From contig NZ_FXAY01000004.1 in NCBI RefSeq assembly GCF_900177685.1, positions 248,001 to 312,000 on the forward strand: a stretch of DNA of 64,000 bases, in the 5' to 3' direction. The notes beneath the pieces were generated by a model. The model saw only the letters and a program-made list of their open reading frames with translations, made no database searches and was not told the DNA's origin. Positions within the stretch are counted from its first letter, which is position 1, and the number at the start of each line of letters is the position of its first letter. This document shows positions 52,867 through 61,670 of the stretch, one piece after another. The position numbers and the translations under genes were made by a program. The stretch comes from Agreia pratensis (GTDB taxonomy: Bacteria > Actinomycetota > Actinomycetes > Actinomycetales > Microbacteriaceae).

Positions 52867-54590
52867 GCGCCGGAGCGGTTGCGGACGGAGAGCTCTCAGA
52901 GAGAATCCTCGCCGCTCTCGACGATGACCAGCAGATCGCTGCGCGCGCGCTCGTCGGTCCGGTCTGCATCCTTGCCGGCGCAGGAACCGGAAAGACACGG
53001 GCGATCACTCACCGGATCGCCTATGGCGTTGCGACGGGCGTCTACTCTCCCAATCGGGTCATGGCGCTCACCTTCACCGCGCGTTCGGCTGCGGAACTGC
53101 GAACGAGGTTGCGCCCGCTCGGCGCCGGTGGCGTCTCGGCCCGTACGTTTCACGCCGCGGCACTGTCGCAGCTGAACTATTTCTGGCCCACCGTCGTCGG
53201 GGGCGACATGCCGCGAGTGCTCGAGGGTAAGGCTCGGCTGCTGGGTCAGGCCGCAGAGACACTGCGGCTGAAAGTCGATACGGCCAGTCTCCGCGACCTC
53301 GCCGCCGAGATCGAATGGCGAAAGGTGTCGAGTCTCGATCTGGATGCCTATGAATTGGCCCTGCGCACGTCGCGTTCGCTGCCGGGCACGCTCACAGTCG
53401 ACCAGGTGCTCGCCCTGCACCAGAAGTACGAGGACATCAAAGACGAGCGCCGTCAGCTCGACTTCGAGGATGTTCTGCTTGCGACCGCTGGCATGATCGA
53501 GCAGGAACCTGCCGTTGCGATGCAGGTGCACGAGCAGTACCGGTTCTTCGTCGTCGATGAATACCAGGACGTCTCGCCGCTGCAGCATCATCTGCTGTCG
53601 CTGTGGGTGGGTGGTCGGAGTGACCTCTGTGTCGTCGGTGACGCCAGCCAGACGATCTACTCTTTCGCAGGTGCCCGAAGCGACTACTTGCTCTCGTTCG
53701 CTGCGGAGTACGACAACACCACGACGGTGCGTTTGGAACAGAACTACCGCAGCACGCCGGCGATCGTCGACGCGGCCAACCGATTGATGAAGGGACGTTC
53801 GGGCGCCTTGTCTCTGCATGCGCTGGGCGAACAGGGAACCGCTCCCGAGGTCACCCCCTATGCATCAGATGTGGCAGAGGCCAGGGGGATTGCGGCAAGG
53901 ATCGCGCGACTCATCGACGACGGAACTCCGGCAGAGGACATCGCCGTGCTCTACAGAGTGAACGTGCAGGCAGCTGCCCTAGAGACAGCGCTGGCAGACG
54001 CGGGAGTCAGCTATCAGATCCGAGGATCGAAGAGATTCTTCGATCTACCCGAAGTGAAACAGGCGGTGATGTCGCTCAGAGCTGCTTCGGTGTCGATCAC
54101 CGGCGAACCGCTGTTCAAATCGGTGAGCGATGTTCTGCGTTCGCTCGGGTGGAGCCAGGACGCCCCCGAAGCCCGCGGCGCTGTCCGCGACAAGTGGGAG
54201 GCACTCAACGCTCTGATGGCCCTGGCCGAGAGCCAACCGGCCTCGACCACCTTCCGCCAGTTCACTGACGAGTTGATGGAGCGTCAGGGGTCGGGGCACG
54301 AGCCGACGCTCCGAGCAGTCACCCTCGCGACACTGCACTCCGCCAAGGGCCTCGAGTGGCCCGTGGTCTTCCTCGCCGGCCTGTCGGAGGGACTCGTTCC
54401 GATCAGTTACGCCACGACATTCGAGCAGATCGATGAGGAGAGACGGCTTCTTTACGTGGGACTCACCCGCGCGCGCCGCCGACTCGAACTGTCGTACTCG
54501 GAGTCGGGGATGGGACGCTCTCAGCAGAGGCAACCGTCGCGTTTTCTGCAGGAGGCACTCCCCGGCATGCACAATCGGCGTGAGGGCTGA
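52860..54590 (+). CDS. UvrD2-like SF1A DNA helicase (short form)
   Basis: This 576-residue helicase of the UvrD/PcrA family unwinds DNA 3'-5'. Motifs: CILAGAGTGKTRAITHRIAY, ALTFTARSAAELRTRL, FFVVDEYQDVSPLQHHLL, VGDASQTIYSFAGA, LEQNYRSTPAIVDAANRLM, LHSAKGLEWPVVFLAGL and LLYVGLTRARRRLEL. Mycobacterial UvrD2 carries a C-terminal HRDC domain and a four-Cys region; this protein ends after RFLQEALPGMH and lacks both. The start is ATG 52860 or GTG 52863, overlapping nudC, which indicates coupling. Its last 128 bases are antisense to the next gene. Confidence 0.9.
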   Translation: MVSAGAVADGELSERILAALDDDQQIAARALVGPVCILAGAGTGKTRAITHRIAYGVATGVYSPNRVMALTFTARSAAELRTRLRPLGAGGVSARTFHAAALSQLNYFWPTVVGGDMPRVLEGKARLLGQAAETLRLKVDTASLRDLAAEIEWRKVSSLDLDAYELALRTSRSLPGTLTVDQVLALHQKYEDIKDERRQLDFEDVLLATAGMIEQEPAVAMQVHEQYRFFVVDEYQDVSPLQHHLLSLWVGGRSDLCVVGDASQTIYSFAGARSDYLLSFAAEYDNTTTVRLEQNYRSTPAIVDAANRLMKGRSGALSLHALGEQGTAPEVTPYASDVAEARGIAARIARLIDDGTPAEDIAVLYRVNVQAAALETALADAGVSYQIRGSKRFFDLPEVKQAVMSLRAASVSITGEPLFKSVSDVLRSLGWSQDAPEARGAVRDKWEALNALMALAESQPASTTFRQFTDELMERQGSGHEPTLRAVTLATLHSAKGLEWPVVFLAGLSEGLVPISYATTFEQIDEERRLLYVGLTRARRRLELSYSESGMGRSQQRQPSRFLQEALPGMHNRREG

Positions 54591-55347
54591 ACGTCTTCTC
54601 TTCGATGTCGCCCGTCTGGCCATCGACGATTCTCGCGCGCGAGCGCAACCGGAGCCTCCTGGATTGCGGAGAATCAGGCCCGAGTCGATCGAGTACCGCG
54701 CGGGCCACAATCGGCGTCACGGTCGACACCGTGAGCGTGTCTTCGGTGTGTGCTCGTCGTCCTAGAAGCTGCCCGGCAAGGGCCGGCCAGCTCGGATCGA
54801 CATCGATTCGGGCGCGTTCGACGCAATGAAGGCACGGACCCGATCCAGGCTCCACCAGTGGTCCGATGCGCACCTCGGAATCACCGAACACCACGGCAAG
54901 GTGAGGAATGTCACGTCGAAGCCAGGCGCCGGACTGGCGAGGATCGGTGCTGAAGGTCGACACGATGATCGCCAGATCGGCAGGTGCGCTGCTATCGACG
55001 AGTTGGGCTCCCAGACCTGAAAGCACCGAGCGGATGGCGCTCGCGCCCTCCGCAGAACCGGCGACGACGACAGCGAACCCCTCGAGTCCGCGGTTCGAAT
55101 CGTCATGACGCCGGAGTGCCGGGCGGATTCGCACGAGGAGATCCGCGACGTGTTCGGGCGTGGCGCCGACGGTCTCGCCGATCATGTCGAGCCCCGGCGC
55201 GCTGATGCCTTTGCGCAACACGGCCACGAGATGCTCCTCGGCAACGGTCACGTCGTGCAATGTCACGATCGACCGGTCAGCACCGATCTGCATACTCGAC
55301 GGCGTGCGCCACAGGACGGGATAGCGGGGATCTATCTGCAGAACCAT
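54463..55347 (-). CDS. E1/ThiF-like protein with RiPP-recognition-like N-terminus, orphan
   Basis: The 294-residue protein begins with a winged-helix-like domain (LQIDPRYPVLWRTPSSMQIG and LRKGISAPGLDMIGETVGA) resembling the leader-peptide-binding part of TOMM/bacteriocin cyclodehydratase partner proteins. A reduced Rossmann domain follows (GFAVVVAGSAEGASAIRSVL), then GPCLHCVERARIDVDPSWPA and a second pair of Cys in SPHADCACRG, which together form a likely zinc site. No YcaO enzyme or precursor peptide gene is adjacent. The recognisable fold ends near residue 265; the remaining Ser/Pro/Thr tail lies antisense to the uvrD2 end. A protein of this kind occupies the same place in other Actinobacteria, from memory. 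The function is unknown. Confidence 0.72.
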   Translation of the reverse strand: MVLQIDPRYPVLWRTPSSMQIGADRSIVTLHDVTVAEEHLVAVLRKGISAPGLDMIGETVGATPEHVADLLVRIRPALRRHDDSNRGLEGFAVVVAGSAEGASAIRSVLSGLGAQLVDSSAPADLAIIVSTFSTDPRQSGAWLRRDIPHLAVVFGDSEVRIGPLVEPGSGPCLHCVERARIDVDPSWPALAGQLLGRRAHTEDTLTVSTVTPIVARAVLDRLGPDSPQSRRLRLRSRARIVDGQTGDIEEKTFSPHADCACRGVPPAENATVASAESVPSPTPSTTVRVGGARG

Positions 55348-55425
55348 GCAGCGATGATGCCCGATCGGCGGGGCACGCTGTCGAAGTTATGCACAGCCTC
55401 GCCCTTGCGGTCGATGCCTTGCTGT

Positions 55426-56742
55426 TTACTCGCCCTCGCCGCGGAGCAGATCTTCGAGCGCCTGGTCCATCTCGTCGGGCGCGGGCGTTCCAGCCTGCAG
55501 TCGAGCCACGAGCGCGGCAGGGTCGTCGATATCGTCGGCGGTTGGAACGAGGTCGGGGTGTGACCAGAGTTCATCGCGCACGTCTGAACCCACGGCGTCG
55601 GTCACCGCCTGCCACATCGCGGCTGCCTCGCGAAGGCGTCGCGGACGGAGTTCGAGTCCGATGAGCGTCGAGAATGCGGACTCAGCGGGACCTCCGGTGG
55701 CGCGGCGTCTGCGCACCGTCTCTGCGACGGCGTTGCTCGAGGGGAGGCGTTTCGTCGCCTGCGCGGTGACGACGTCGACCCAGCCTTCGATGAGCGCGAG
55801 CATGGTTTCGAGACGGGTAAGGGCGTGCTGCTGAGCGTCGGTCTTCGGCGGAATAAGCGCTCCCGAGACGACAGCCTGGCGAAGCTCCTCGGGGTTCGAG
55901 GGATCGAATCCCTCCGCGAGTTCCTCGAGACGCTCGGTGTCGATTCGGATTCCCCGCGCGAATTCCGTGATCGAGGTGATGAGGTGCAGTCGCAGCCACT
56001 TGGCGTGCCGGAAGAGTCGGGCATGGGCCAACTCTCGAACAGCGAGGTAGAGCTGAACCTGATCGAGGGGGATGTCGAGGCCGTCGCTGAACGTCGCTAT
56101 GTTCTGTGGCAGCAGTGCGGCCGTCTGATCTTCGAAGAGCGGGATGCCCACATCGCCGCCCGACACGACCTCGGTCGAGAGCTGGCCGACGACCTGGCCG
56201 AGCTGCACGGCGAAGAGTGCACCTCCGAGGTTGCGCATGAGCTTGGACGCTCCGGCGAGCATGCCCGCCATCTCTTCCGGAGCCTGATCCTTCAACACAG
56301 CTGTCAGAGCATCGGCGATGCTCAGCGCGACGGGTTCGGCGAGCTGGCTCCAGACGGGCATCGTCTCGGTCGTCCACTGCTGGCGGGTCAGATAGGCGGG
56401 GGGCAGAGCCAGCTCGGTGACACTCGTGACCTCGTCGAGCCAGAGCGCTGCGATGTGAAGAGCCCCGTCTAGTTCGGTGCGCTGCGCGTCGGTGACGCTG
56501 AGTGATGATTGCCCAGCGAACTCGTTCGCCTGCTTCGTGGCGACCTGCCAGTCGATTCCATCGCCCGTCGTGCGCATCGCGTTCTGCAGCTGCTGCATGA
56601 GCTGCTGCACGGCCGCGGGATCCGAGGGGAGTCCCGCCGCGCTCGCAAGTTTGGCCGGGTCCATCTCGGAGTTGCCCTCGAGGAAGCTCCGCAGCATGTC
56701 GCGGAAGTCGTCCTCCGGCTCCTTCGGTGTGTCATCGCTCAT
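55426..56742 (-). CDS. DUF2342 family protein (putative zinc-dependent metalloprotease)
   Basis: The 438-residue protein is acidic at the N-terminus (DDTPKEPEDDFRDMLRSFLE) and mostly helical afterwards. The segment LAVRELAHARLFRHAKWLRL, followed by ITSITEFARGIRID, is the conserved core of this actinobacterial family, which databases call zinc-dependent metalloprotease or F420-associated. I see no HEXXH motif, so catalysis is uncertain. It starts at ATG 56742, with AAAGAGG upstream. It is divergent from the YlbL-type protease and upstream of the E1-like gene on the same strand, 78 bases away. Confidence 0.85.
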   Translation of the reverse strand: MSDDTPKEPEDDFRDMLRSFLEGNSEMDPAKLASAAGLPSDPAAVQQLMQQLQNAMRTTGDGIDWQVATKQANEFAGQSSLSVTDAQRTELDGALHIAALWLDEVTSVTELALPPAYLTRQQWTTETMPVWSQLAEPVALSIADALTAVLKDQAPEEMAGMLAGASKLMRNLGGALFAVQLGQVVGQLSTEVVSGGDVGIPLFEDQTAALLPQNIATFSDGLDIPLDQVQLYLAVRELAHARLFRHAKWLRLHLITSITEFARGIRIDTERLEELAEGFDPSNPEELRQAVVSGALIPPKTDAQQHALTRLETMLALIEGWVDVVTAQATKRLPSSNAVAETVRRRRATGGPAESAFSTLIGLELRPRRLREAAAMWQAVTDAVGSDVRDELWSHPDLVPTADDIDDPAALVARLQAGTPAPDEMDQALEDLLRGEGE

Positions 56743-56946
56743 GGCAGGAAACCTCTTTCGCATGACAGTCGGCGCGGACCCGGTGTGCTCCATGCCTGCT
56801 GTCAGAATTGATCTCTACGCTATCCCGTGGCTGATCGGCCTTGCTGGGATTTCCCATAGGCTGGGGCCTCCGGCCGTGCGCCCGTGGCGAACAATCCCCA
56901 TCGGGCTCCGCCCCCATCTGATTTCCACCCTTCGTCGAGGAGACAC

Positions 56947-58125
56947 GTGAGCCTGTTCGGTGCGAATGACGCAGACCGCCTCGACGATACGGATGCGCGG
57001 GCGGGCGTGCCCTTCGTGCTCCGCTCACCCGAGGAGATCGCTACCGAGCGTCGCGCTGCACGTCGTCGGACAACGGGCTGGACCGTCCTGGTCCTCGCGC
57101 TCGTGCTCGGCCTCGTTATGAGTTTCCTTCCGACTCCCTATGTCATCGAGCAGCCGGGCCCCGTGTTCGACACTCTCGGCTCTCAGACGGTGGAGGGCAA
57201 GGACACCCCGCTGATCTCTATCGACGGGGAGACCACGTATCCGACCTCGGGCACCCTCGACATGCTCACGGTCTCGGTTGTCGGCACTCCGAAGCAGACC
57301 CCGTCGTGGGCCGAGGTCGTGCAGGCGTATTTCGACAGCAGCAAGGCCGTTGTGCCGCTCGAAGCCGTCTATCCTCCCGACGTCACGACAGAACAGCGTG
57401 ACGAGCAGAACGCCGCTTTGATGGTCGACAGCCAGCAGGAGGCGATAGCGGCTGCGCTCAGCAGCCTCGGCTACGACTTCACGACCAGCGTCAGCGTCGG
57501 AAGCGTGGCGAAGGATTCGCCCGCCGAAGGCGAACTCGAGACCGGCGACATCGTGACGAGTGTCAACGGCCAGGCCGTCGGCTCCATCGACCAACTCCGG
57601 GCGGCCGTTGCGGCGAACGGCGTCGACAAGCCAGCCATCGTCGACGTGACGCGCGCTGGCACGCCCGTAGAGGCATCCATCACCCCGATCACGAGCGGTG
57701 ACACATCGGTCTTGGGAATCGGCGTGCAGTCCAACTTCGATTTCCCGTTCGATGTGAAGATCCAGCTCGACAACGTCGGTGGCCCGAGCGCCGGCATGAT
57801 GTTCGCGCTCGGAATCATCGACAAGCTCAGAGATGGCGAGTTGAACGGCGGTCAGAAGGTGGCCGGCACGGGAACGATCTCGGCAGACGGCACCGTCGGT
57901 CCGATCGGCGGTATCCGCCAGAAACTCTTCGGCGCGCGTGACGCCGGAGCCGATTGGTTTCTGGCTCCAGCGTCGAATTGCGACGAGGTCACGGGGCACG
58001 TGCCTGACGGCATCCGAGTCTTCGCGGTGGCGACCCTCGACGATTCGCTGAATGCCCTGAAGGCGATCTCGAGCGGCACCGGTCTCGACGCACTGCCCAC
58101 CTGCGACGCGAGCGCCGCCAAGTAG
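56947..58125 (+). CDS. YlbL-type membrane-anchored PDZ-Lon (S16) protease
   Basis: The 392-residue protein has a short cytoplasmic start, one membrane anchor (WTVLVLALVLGLVMSFL, residues about 45-62), a PDZ domain (VAKDSPAEGELETGDIVTSV) and an extracytoplasmic Lon-type protease domain. The Ser-Lys dyad is visible as Ser281 in GGPSAGMMFALGIID and Lys326 in IGGIRQKLFGARDAG, with the usual spacing of 45. The start is GTG 56947 with GAGGAGA upstream; the frame extends upstream without support. B. subtilis YlbL is linked to the SOS response and cell-division inhibitor turnover, which fits the DNA-repair neighbourhood. Confidence 0.92.
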   Translation: MSLFGANDADRLDDTDARAGVPFVLRSPEEIATERRAARRRTTGWTVLVLALVLGLVMSFLPTPYVIEQPGPVFDTLGSQTVEGKDTPLISIDGETTYPTSGTLDMLTVSVVGTPKQTPSWAEVVQAYFDSSKAVVPLEAVYPPDVTTEQRDEQNAALMVDSQQEAIAAALSSLGYDFTTSVSVGSVAKDSPAEGELETGDIVTSVNGQAVGSIDQLRAAVAANGVDKPAIVDVTRAGTPVEASITPITSGDTSVLGIGVQSNFDFPFDVKIQLDNVGGPSAGMMFALGIIDKLRDGELNGGQKVAGTGTISADGTVGPIGGIRQKLFGARDAGADWFLAPASNCDEVTGHVPDGIRVFAVATLDDSLNALKAISSGTGLDALPTCDASAAK

Positions 58126-58245
58126 TCGGCCCCTGGCCGTGGAGTAGGCCGTGTTCTCCCGTGGCGCAACTGTCGCCTGGGCACTTCTCAGCATGCCTTG
58201 TCTAGGATGGACAGACACCGCACCGCTGTAAAGAGGCCCCCACAC

Positions 58246-61155
58246 GTGACTTCCCAAACCGCCGAGAAGCCCATCAGAAGATCCCGAGCACCCCTGGCGA
58301 TCACCATCGCCATCGTCGTCGCCCTGGCAATCGCATTCTTCGCTTTCTCCAATCTCTACACCGAGATCCTCTGGTACGACCAGCTCGGGTTCCTCGATGT
58401 GCTGACCACGCAATGGACTGCGGGCGGGGTGATGTTCCTCGTCGGATTCCTGGCCATGGCGGTTCCCGTCTGGGCATCCATCGAGATCGCGTTCCGCTGG
58501 CGTCCCGTCTACGCGAAACTCAACTCGCAACTCGACCGCTATCAGCAGGTCGTTGAGCCGCTTCGACGCCTCGCCTCCATCGCCATCCCCGTTGTGCTCG
58601 GCATCTTCGCGGGTGTCGCCACGGCCTCGCGCTGGCAGCTGACCCTCATGTGGCTGAACAGAACTCCCACGGGCCAGACCGACCCGCAGTTCGGTCTCGA
58701 CATCTCGTTCTTCCTCTACGACCTTCCGTTCTTCCGTGGCGTCGTCGGGTTCGCTTCCGCCGTCATCCTCGTTGCGGGAATCGCCGCCCTTGCCACCAGC
58801 TACCTCTACGGAGCGATTCGTGTGGCCGGCCGCGAGGTGCGAATCTCCAAGACAGCGCGCATCCAGATCGCGATTCTGGCCGCGCTGTACCTCGCCGTTC
58901 AGGCCGCCAGCATCTGGCTCGACCAGTACGCCACGGCCACGAATGGCACCGGCAAGCTCATCACAGGGGCGACCTACGCCGATGTCAACGGCACCATCCC
59001 GGGCCTTTCGATCCTGGCCGGTATCGCTGGCATCGTGGCGCTGCTGTTCATCGTTGCCGCGGTCATCGGTCGCTGGCGTCTGCCGATCATCGGCACGGTG
59101 CTGCTCATCGTCTCGAGCCTCATCCTCGGCTCGCTCTACCCGTGGGTCGTTCAGCGCTTCCAGGTCGACCCGTCCGAGCGTTCGCTCGAGTCGGAGTACA
59201 TCCAGCGCAACATCGACTCCACCCGCGACGCCTACGGCGTCTCCGGCGTAGAAGAGACCGAATACGACGCCACGACCGACGCGACCGCAGGTGCGCTGCG
59301 ACAGGATGCGGTCACGACCGCGAACATCCGCATCATCGACCCGGCTCTCGTCTCCGACACCTACAAGCAGCTCGAGCAGTTCCGCCAGTACTACCAGTTC
59401 CCGCAGTACCTCGATGTCGATCGCTACAACATCAACGGCACCGTGCAAGATGCGGTGACCACCGTTCGCGATCTGAACCTCGACGGCCTCGGCACGTCGA
59501 ACACCTGGTACAACCAGCACATCGTCTACACCCACGGCTACGGACTCGTCGCGGCGTTCGGCAACCAGCGCTCTGTCGACGGGCAGCCCGTCTTCCTCGA
59601 GTCGGGCATTCCGACCACAGGCGAGCTCGGTCAGTACGAGCCGCGAGTGTACTTCGGCGAAACGTCGCCCGACTACTCCATCGTCGGAGGGCCAGAAGGC
59701 GGCCCGAAGAACGAGCTCGATTACCCGTCGGGCGAAGAGGGTGCGCAGCAGACCTACACCACGTTCACCGGAGACGGTGGACCGAAGCTCGACAACATCT
59801 TCAACAAGCTCGTCTATGCCTTGAAGTTCCAGTCGGAGCAGATCTTCCTGTCAGACGGTGTGACCGACCAGTCGCAGATTCTCTACGACCGTGACCCGGC
59901 GAAGCGAGTCGCGAAGGTCGCGCCCTATCTGACGATGGACTCCGATCCTTACGCCTCTGTCGTCGACGGCAAGGTCGTCTGGATCGTCGACGGCTACACC
60001 ACGAGCGCGAACTATCCGTATTCGCGCACGGAGAGCCTCTCCGATGTGATCGCCGACACGTATCAGCCCCGGCCGGCGTTCGCTGTCGATGACATCAACT
60101 ACATCCGCAACTCGGTCAAGGCCACGGTCGACGCTTACGACGGCAAGGTCACCCTGTATGCCTGGGACGACACCGATCCGCTGCTCAAGACCTGGCAGAA
60201 GATCTTCCCGTCGACGCTCAAGCCGATGAGCGAGATGAGCGGCGACCTTCTGAGCCACGTGCGCTATCCGGCCGACCTGTTCAAGGTGCAGCGCGCGATC
60301 CTCGGCGAGTACCACGTGACAGACGCCGGTTCGTTCTACTCCAAGCAGGATGCCTGGACCACTCCGAACGACCCCACCGCCCCGTCGAATAGCCCGAGTC
60401 TGCAACCGCCGTACTACTTGACGCTGCAGATGCCCGGTCAGGAGGCACCGTCGTACTCGCTCTACTCGACCTTCATTCCCGTGTCGACCGGTGAGGGCAG
60501 TCGAAACGTCTTGAACGGATATCTGGCTGTCGACTCGAACGCCGGCTCAGAAGACGGCAAAGTCTCGGCCGACTACGGCAAGCTCAGGCTGCTGACGTTA
60601 CCGAAGGACGACACCGTGCCCGGCCCAGGTCAGGTGCAGAACAACTTCACCACCGACCCGACCGTGTCGCAGGCGCTCAACCTGCTGAGACAGGGTGAGA
60701 CCCAGGTCAAGAGTGGAAACCTGTTGACCCTCCCGGTCGGTGGCGGACTCCTCTACGTGCAGCCGGTCTACGTTCAGTCCAAGGGCGGCACCAGCTACCC
60801 GCTTCTGCAGAAGATCCTCGTCGCTTTCGGTGACAAGATCGCGTTCGAAGACACCTTGGATGCGGCACTTGACGAGCTGTTCGGTGGAGACTCCGGCGCG
60901 GTTGCCGGCGACGAGTCCGTTCCCGTCACTGATGGCGGCCAGGCGCCCGACAATTCGGCGGGCACGCAGCCGAATACCGGAACGGGTACACCGACGACAG
61001 ACACCGGCGGTCTGACCCAGGCGTTGAAAGATGCCAAGGCAGCGCTCGATGAGCGTGACACCGCGATGAAGGCAGGCGATTGGGCTGCGTACGGTGCTGC
61101 CGACGCCAAGCTCAAGGCCGCCCTCGACCGCGCGTTGTCGGCGCAGGGGCAATAA
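58246..61155 (+). CDS. UPF0182 large membrane protein
   Basis: The 969-residue protein has about seven N-terminal membrane spans (LAITIAIVVALAIAFFAFSN being the first). A large extracytoplasmic domain follows, containing VQRFQVDPSERSLESEYIQR, LEQFRQYYQFPQYLDVDRYN and VWIVDGYTTSANYPYS, all typical of the UPF0182/COG1615 family. An acidic Thr/Gly-rich linker leads to a C-terminal helical hairpin (LKDAKAALDERDTAMKAGDW). It starts at GTG 58246; a TAGGAT at 58203-58208 is a likely -10, giving a leader of about 30 bases. The function is unknown; it is conserved next to YlbL in Actinobacteria. Confidence 0.9.
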   Translation: MTSQTAEKPIRRSRAPLAITIAIVVALAIAFFAFSNLYTEILWYDQLGFLDVLTTQWTAGGVMFLVGFLAMAVPVWASIEIAFRWRPVYAKLNSQLDRYQQVVEPLRRLASIAIPVVLGIFAGVATASRWQLTLMWLNRTPTGQTDPQFGLDISFFLYDLPFFRGVVGFASAVILVAGIAALATSYLYGAIRVAGREVRISKTARIQIAILAALYLAVQAASIWLDQYATATNGTGKLITGATYADVNGTIPGLSILAGIAGIVALLFIVAAVIGRWRLPIIGTVLLIVSSLILGSLYPWVVQRFQVDPSERSLESEYIQRNIDSTRDAYGVSGVEETEYDATTDATAGALRQDAVTTANIRIIDPALVSDTYKQLEQFRQYYQFPQYLDVDRYNINGTVQDAVTTVRDLNLDGLGTSNTWYNQHIVYTHGYGLVAAFGNQRSVDGQPVFLESGIPTTGELGQYEPRVYFGETSPDYSIVGGPEGGPKNELDYPSGEEGAQQTYTTFTGDGGPKLDNIFNKLVYALKFQSEQIFLSDGVTDQSQILYDRDPAKRVAKVAPYLTMDSDPYASVVDGKVVWIVDGYTTSANYPYSRTESLSDVIADTYQPRPAFAVDDINYIRNSVKATVDAYDGKVTLYAWDDTDPLLKTWQKIFPSTLKPMSEMSGDLLSHVRYPADLFKVQRAILGEYHVTDAGSFYSKQDAWTTPNDPTAPSNSPSLQPPYYLTLQMPGQEAPSYSLYSTFIPVSTGEGSRNVLNGYLAVDSNAGSEDGKVSADYGKLRLLTLPKDDTVPGPGQVQNNFTTDPTVSQALNLLRQGETQVKSGNLLTLPVGGGLLYVQPVYVQSKGGTSYPLLQKILVAFGDKIAFEDTLDAALDELFGGDSGAVAGDESVPVTDGGQAPDNSAGTQPNTGTGTPTTDTGGLTQALKDAKAALDERDTAMKAGDWAAYGAADAKLKAALDRALSAQGQ

Positions 61156-61208
61156 GCCCGGCCCGGTGGTCCGAACCGCTCCCACCCTGTGTTAGTCTTA
61201 ACAGGTAG

Positions 61209-61282
61209 CGCGGGGTGGAGCAGTTCGGTAGCTCGCTGGGCTCATAACCCAGAGGTCGCAGGTTCAAATCCTGTCCCCGCAA
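61209..61282 (+). tRNA. Initiator tRNA-fMet (anticodon CAT)
   Basis: A complete cloverleaf folds: acceptor CGCGGGG with CCCCGCA, D arm GAGC/GCTC, anticodon arm CTGGG-CTCATAA-CCCAG, and T arm GCAGG-TTCAAAT-CCTGT. The C1-A72 mismatch and three consecutive G-C pairs at the base of the anticodon stem identify the initiator. The 3' CCA is not encoded (the following bases are CAG). A strong terminator follows. Confidence 0.97.
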
Positions 61283-61289
61283 CAGAAGT

Positions 61290-61323
61290 ACGAAAGCCTC
61301 AGACGAAAGTCTGAGGCTTTCGT
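61290..61323 (+). terminator. Intrinsic terminator of tRNA-fMet
   Basis: ACGAAAGCCTCAGAC (61290-61304), loop GAAA, and its exact reverse complement (61309-61323) form a 15-bp stem followed by CGTTT. It also ends the convergent small gene's transcript. Confidence 0.88.
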
Positions 61324-61345
61324 CGTTTAACGTCTCTGCTCGCTC

Positions 61346-61639
61346 TTACTCTCGCTCCGTGGGAACGATGTGCCAGCCTGTCTTGCCTGAGATGAGGATT
61401 CGTAATTCATCGCGCGCGAGCAGGGCTTCTGCGTGGCCCTTCCAGTGCCACACGGTGAGCACGAGTGGATGCAGCGGATCGGCGTCGTCGACATGCACCT
61501 CGAGCGTGGTGTCTGAGGTGGGCCTGAGATAGGCCGAACCATCGTCGTCGATCTCGAGCGGAAAACGAAATGTTGAGCCGAGCATGATCAGAGCCTCTCT
61601 CTGAGTCATGCGGGCATCGGCTCGCATTTGGGAGATCAT
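61346..61639 (-). CDS. Small hypothetical protein
   Basis: The protein has 97 residues from ATG 61639, or 80 from ATG 61588, which has GAGAGG upstream. The conserved-looking part is MLGSTFRFPLEIDDDGSAYL and the segment TTLEVHVDDADPLHPLVLTV, ending ISGKTGWHIVPTERE. It has no signal peptide, membrane span or known motif. It follows the TetR gene by 31 bases on the same strand, so it may be co-expressed with it. I do not recognise it. Confidence 0.55.
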   Translation of the reverse strand: MISQMRADARMTQREALIMLGSTFRFPLEIDDDGSAYLRPTSDTTLEVHVDDADPLHPLVLTVWHWKGHAEALLARDELRILISGKTGWHIVPTERE

Positions 61640-61670
61640 CGTCGACCGTTGACCGTGTGGGGGAGACAGA

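Noticed and set aside
57025-59535. An 836-codon open frame on the minus strand across the YlbL-type and UPF0182 genes
   Set aside because: It is antisense to two clearly conserved proteins, shows biased low-complexity composition (Arg, Asp, Gly, Val) and has no recognisable domain. Long antisense frames are common at this GC content.
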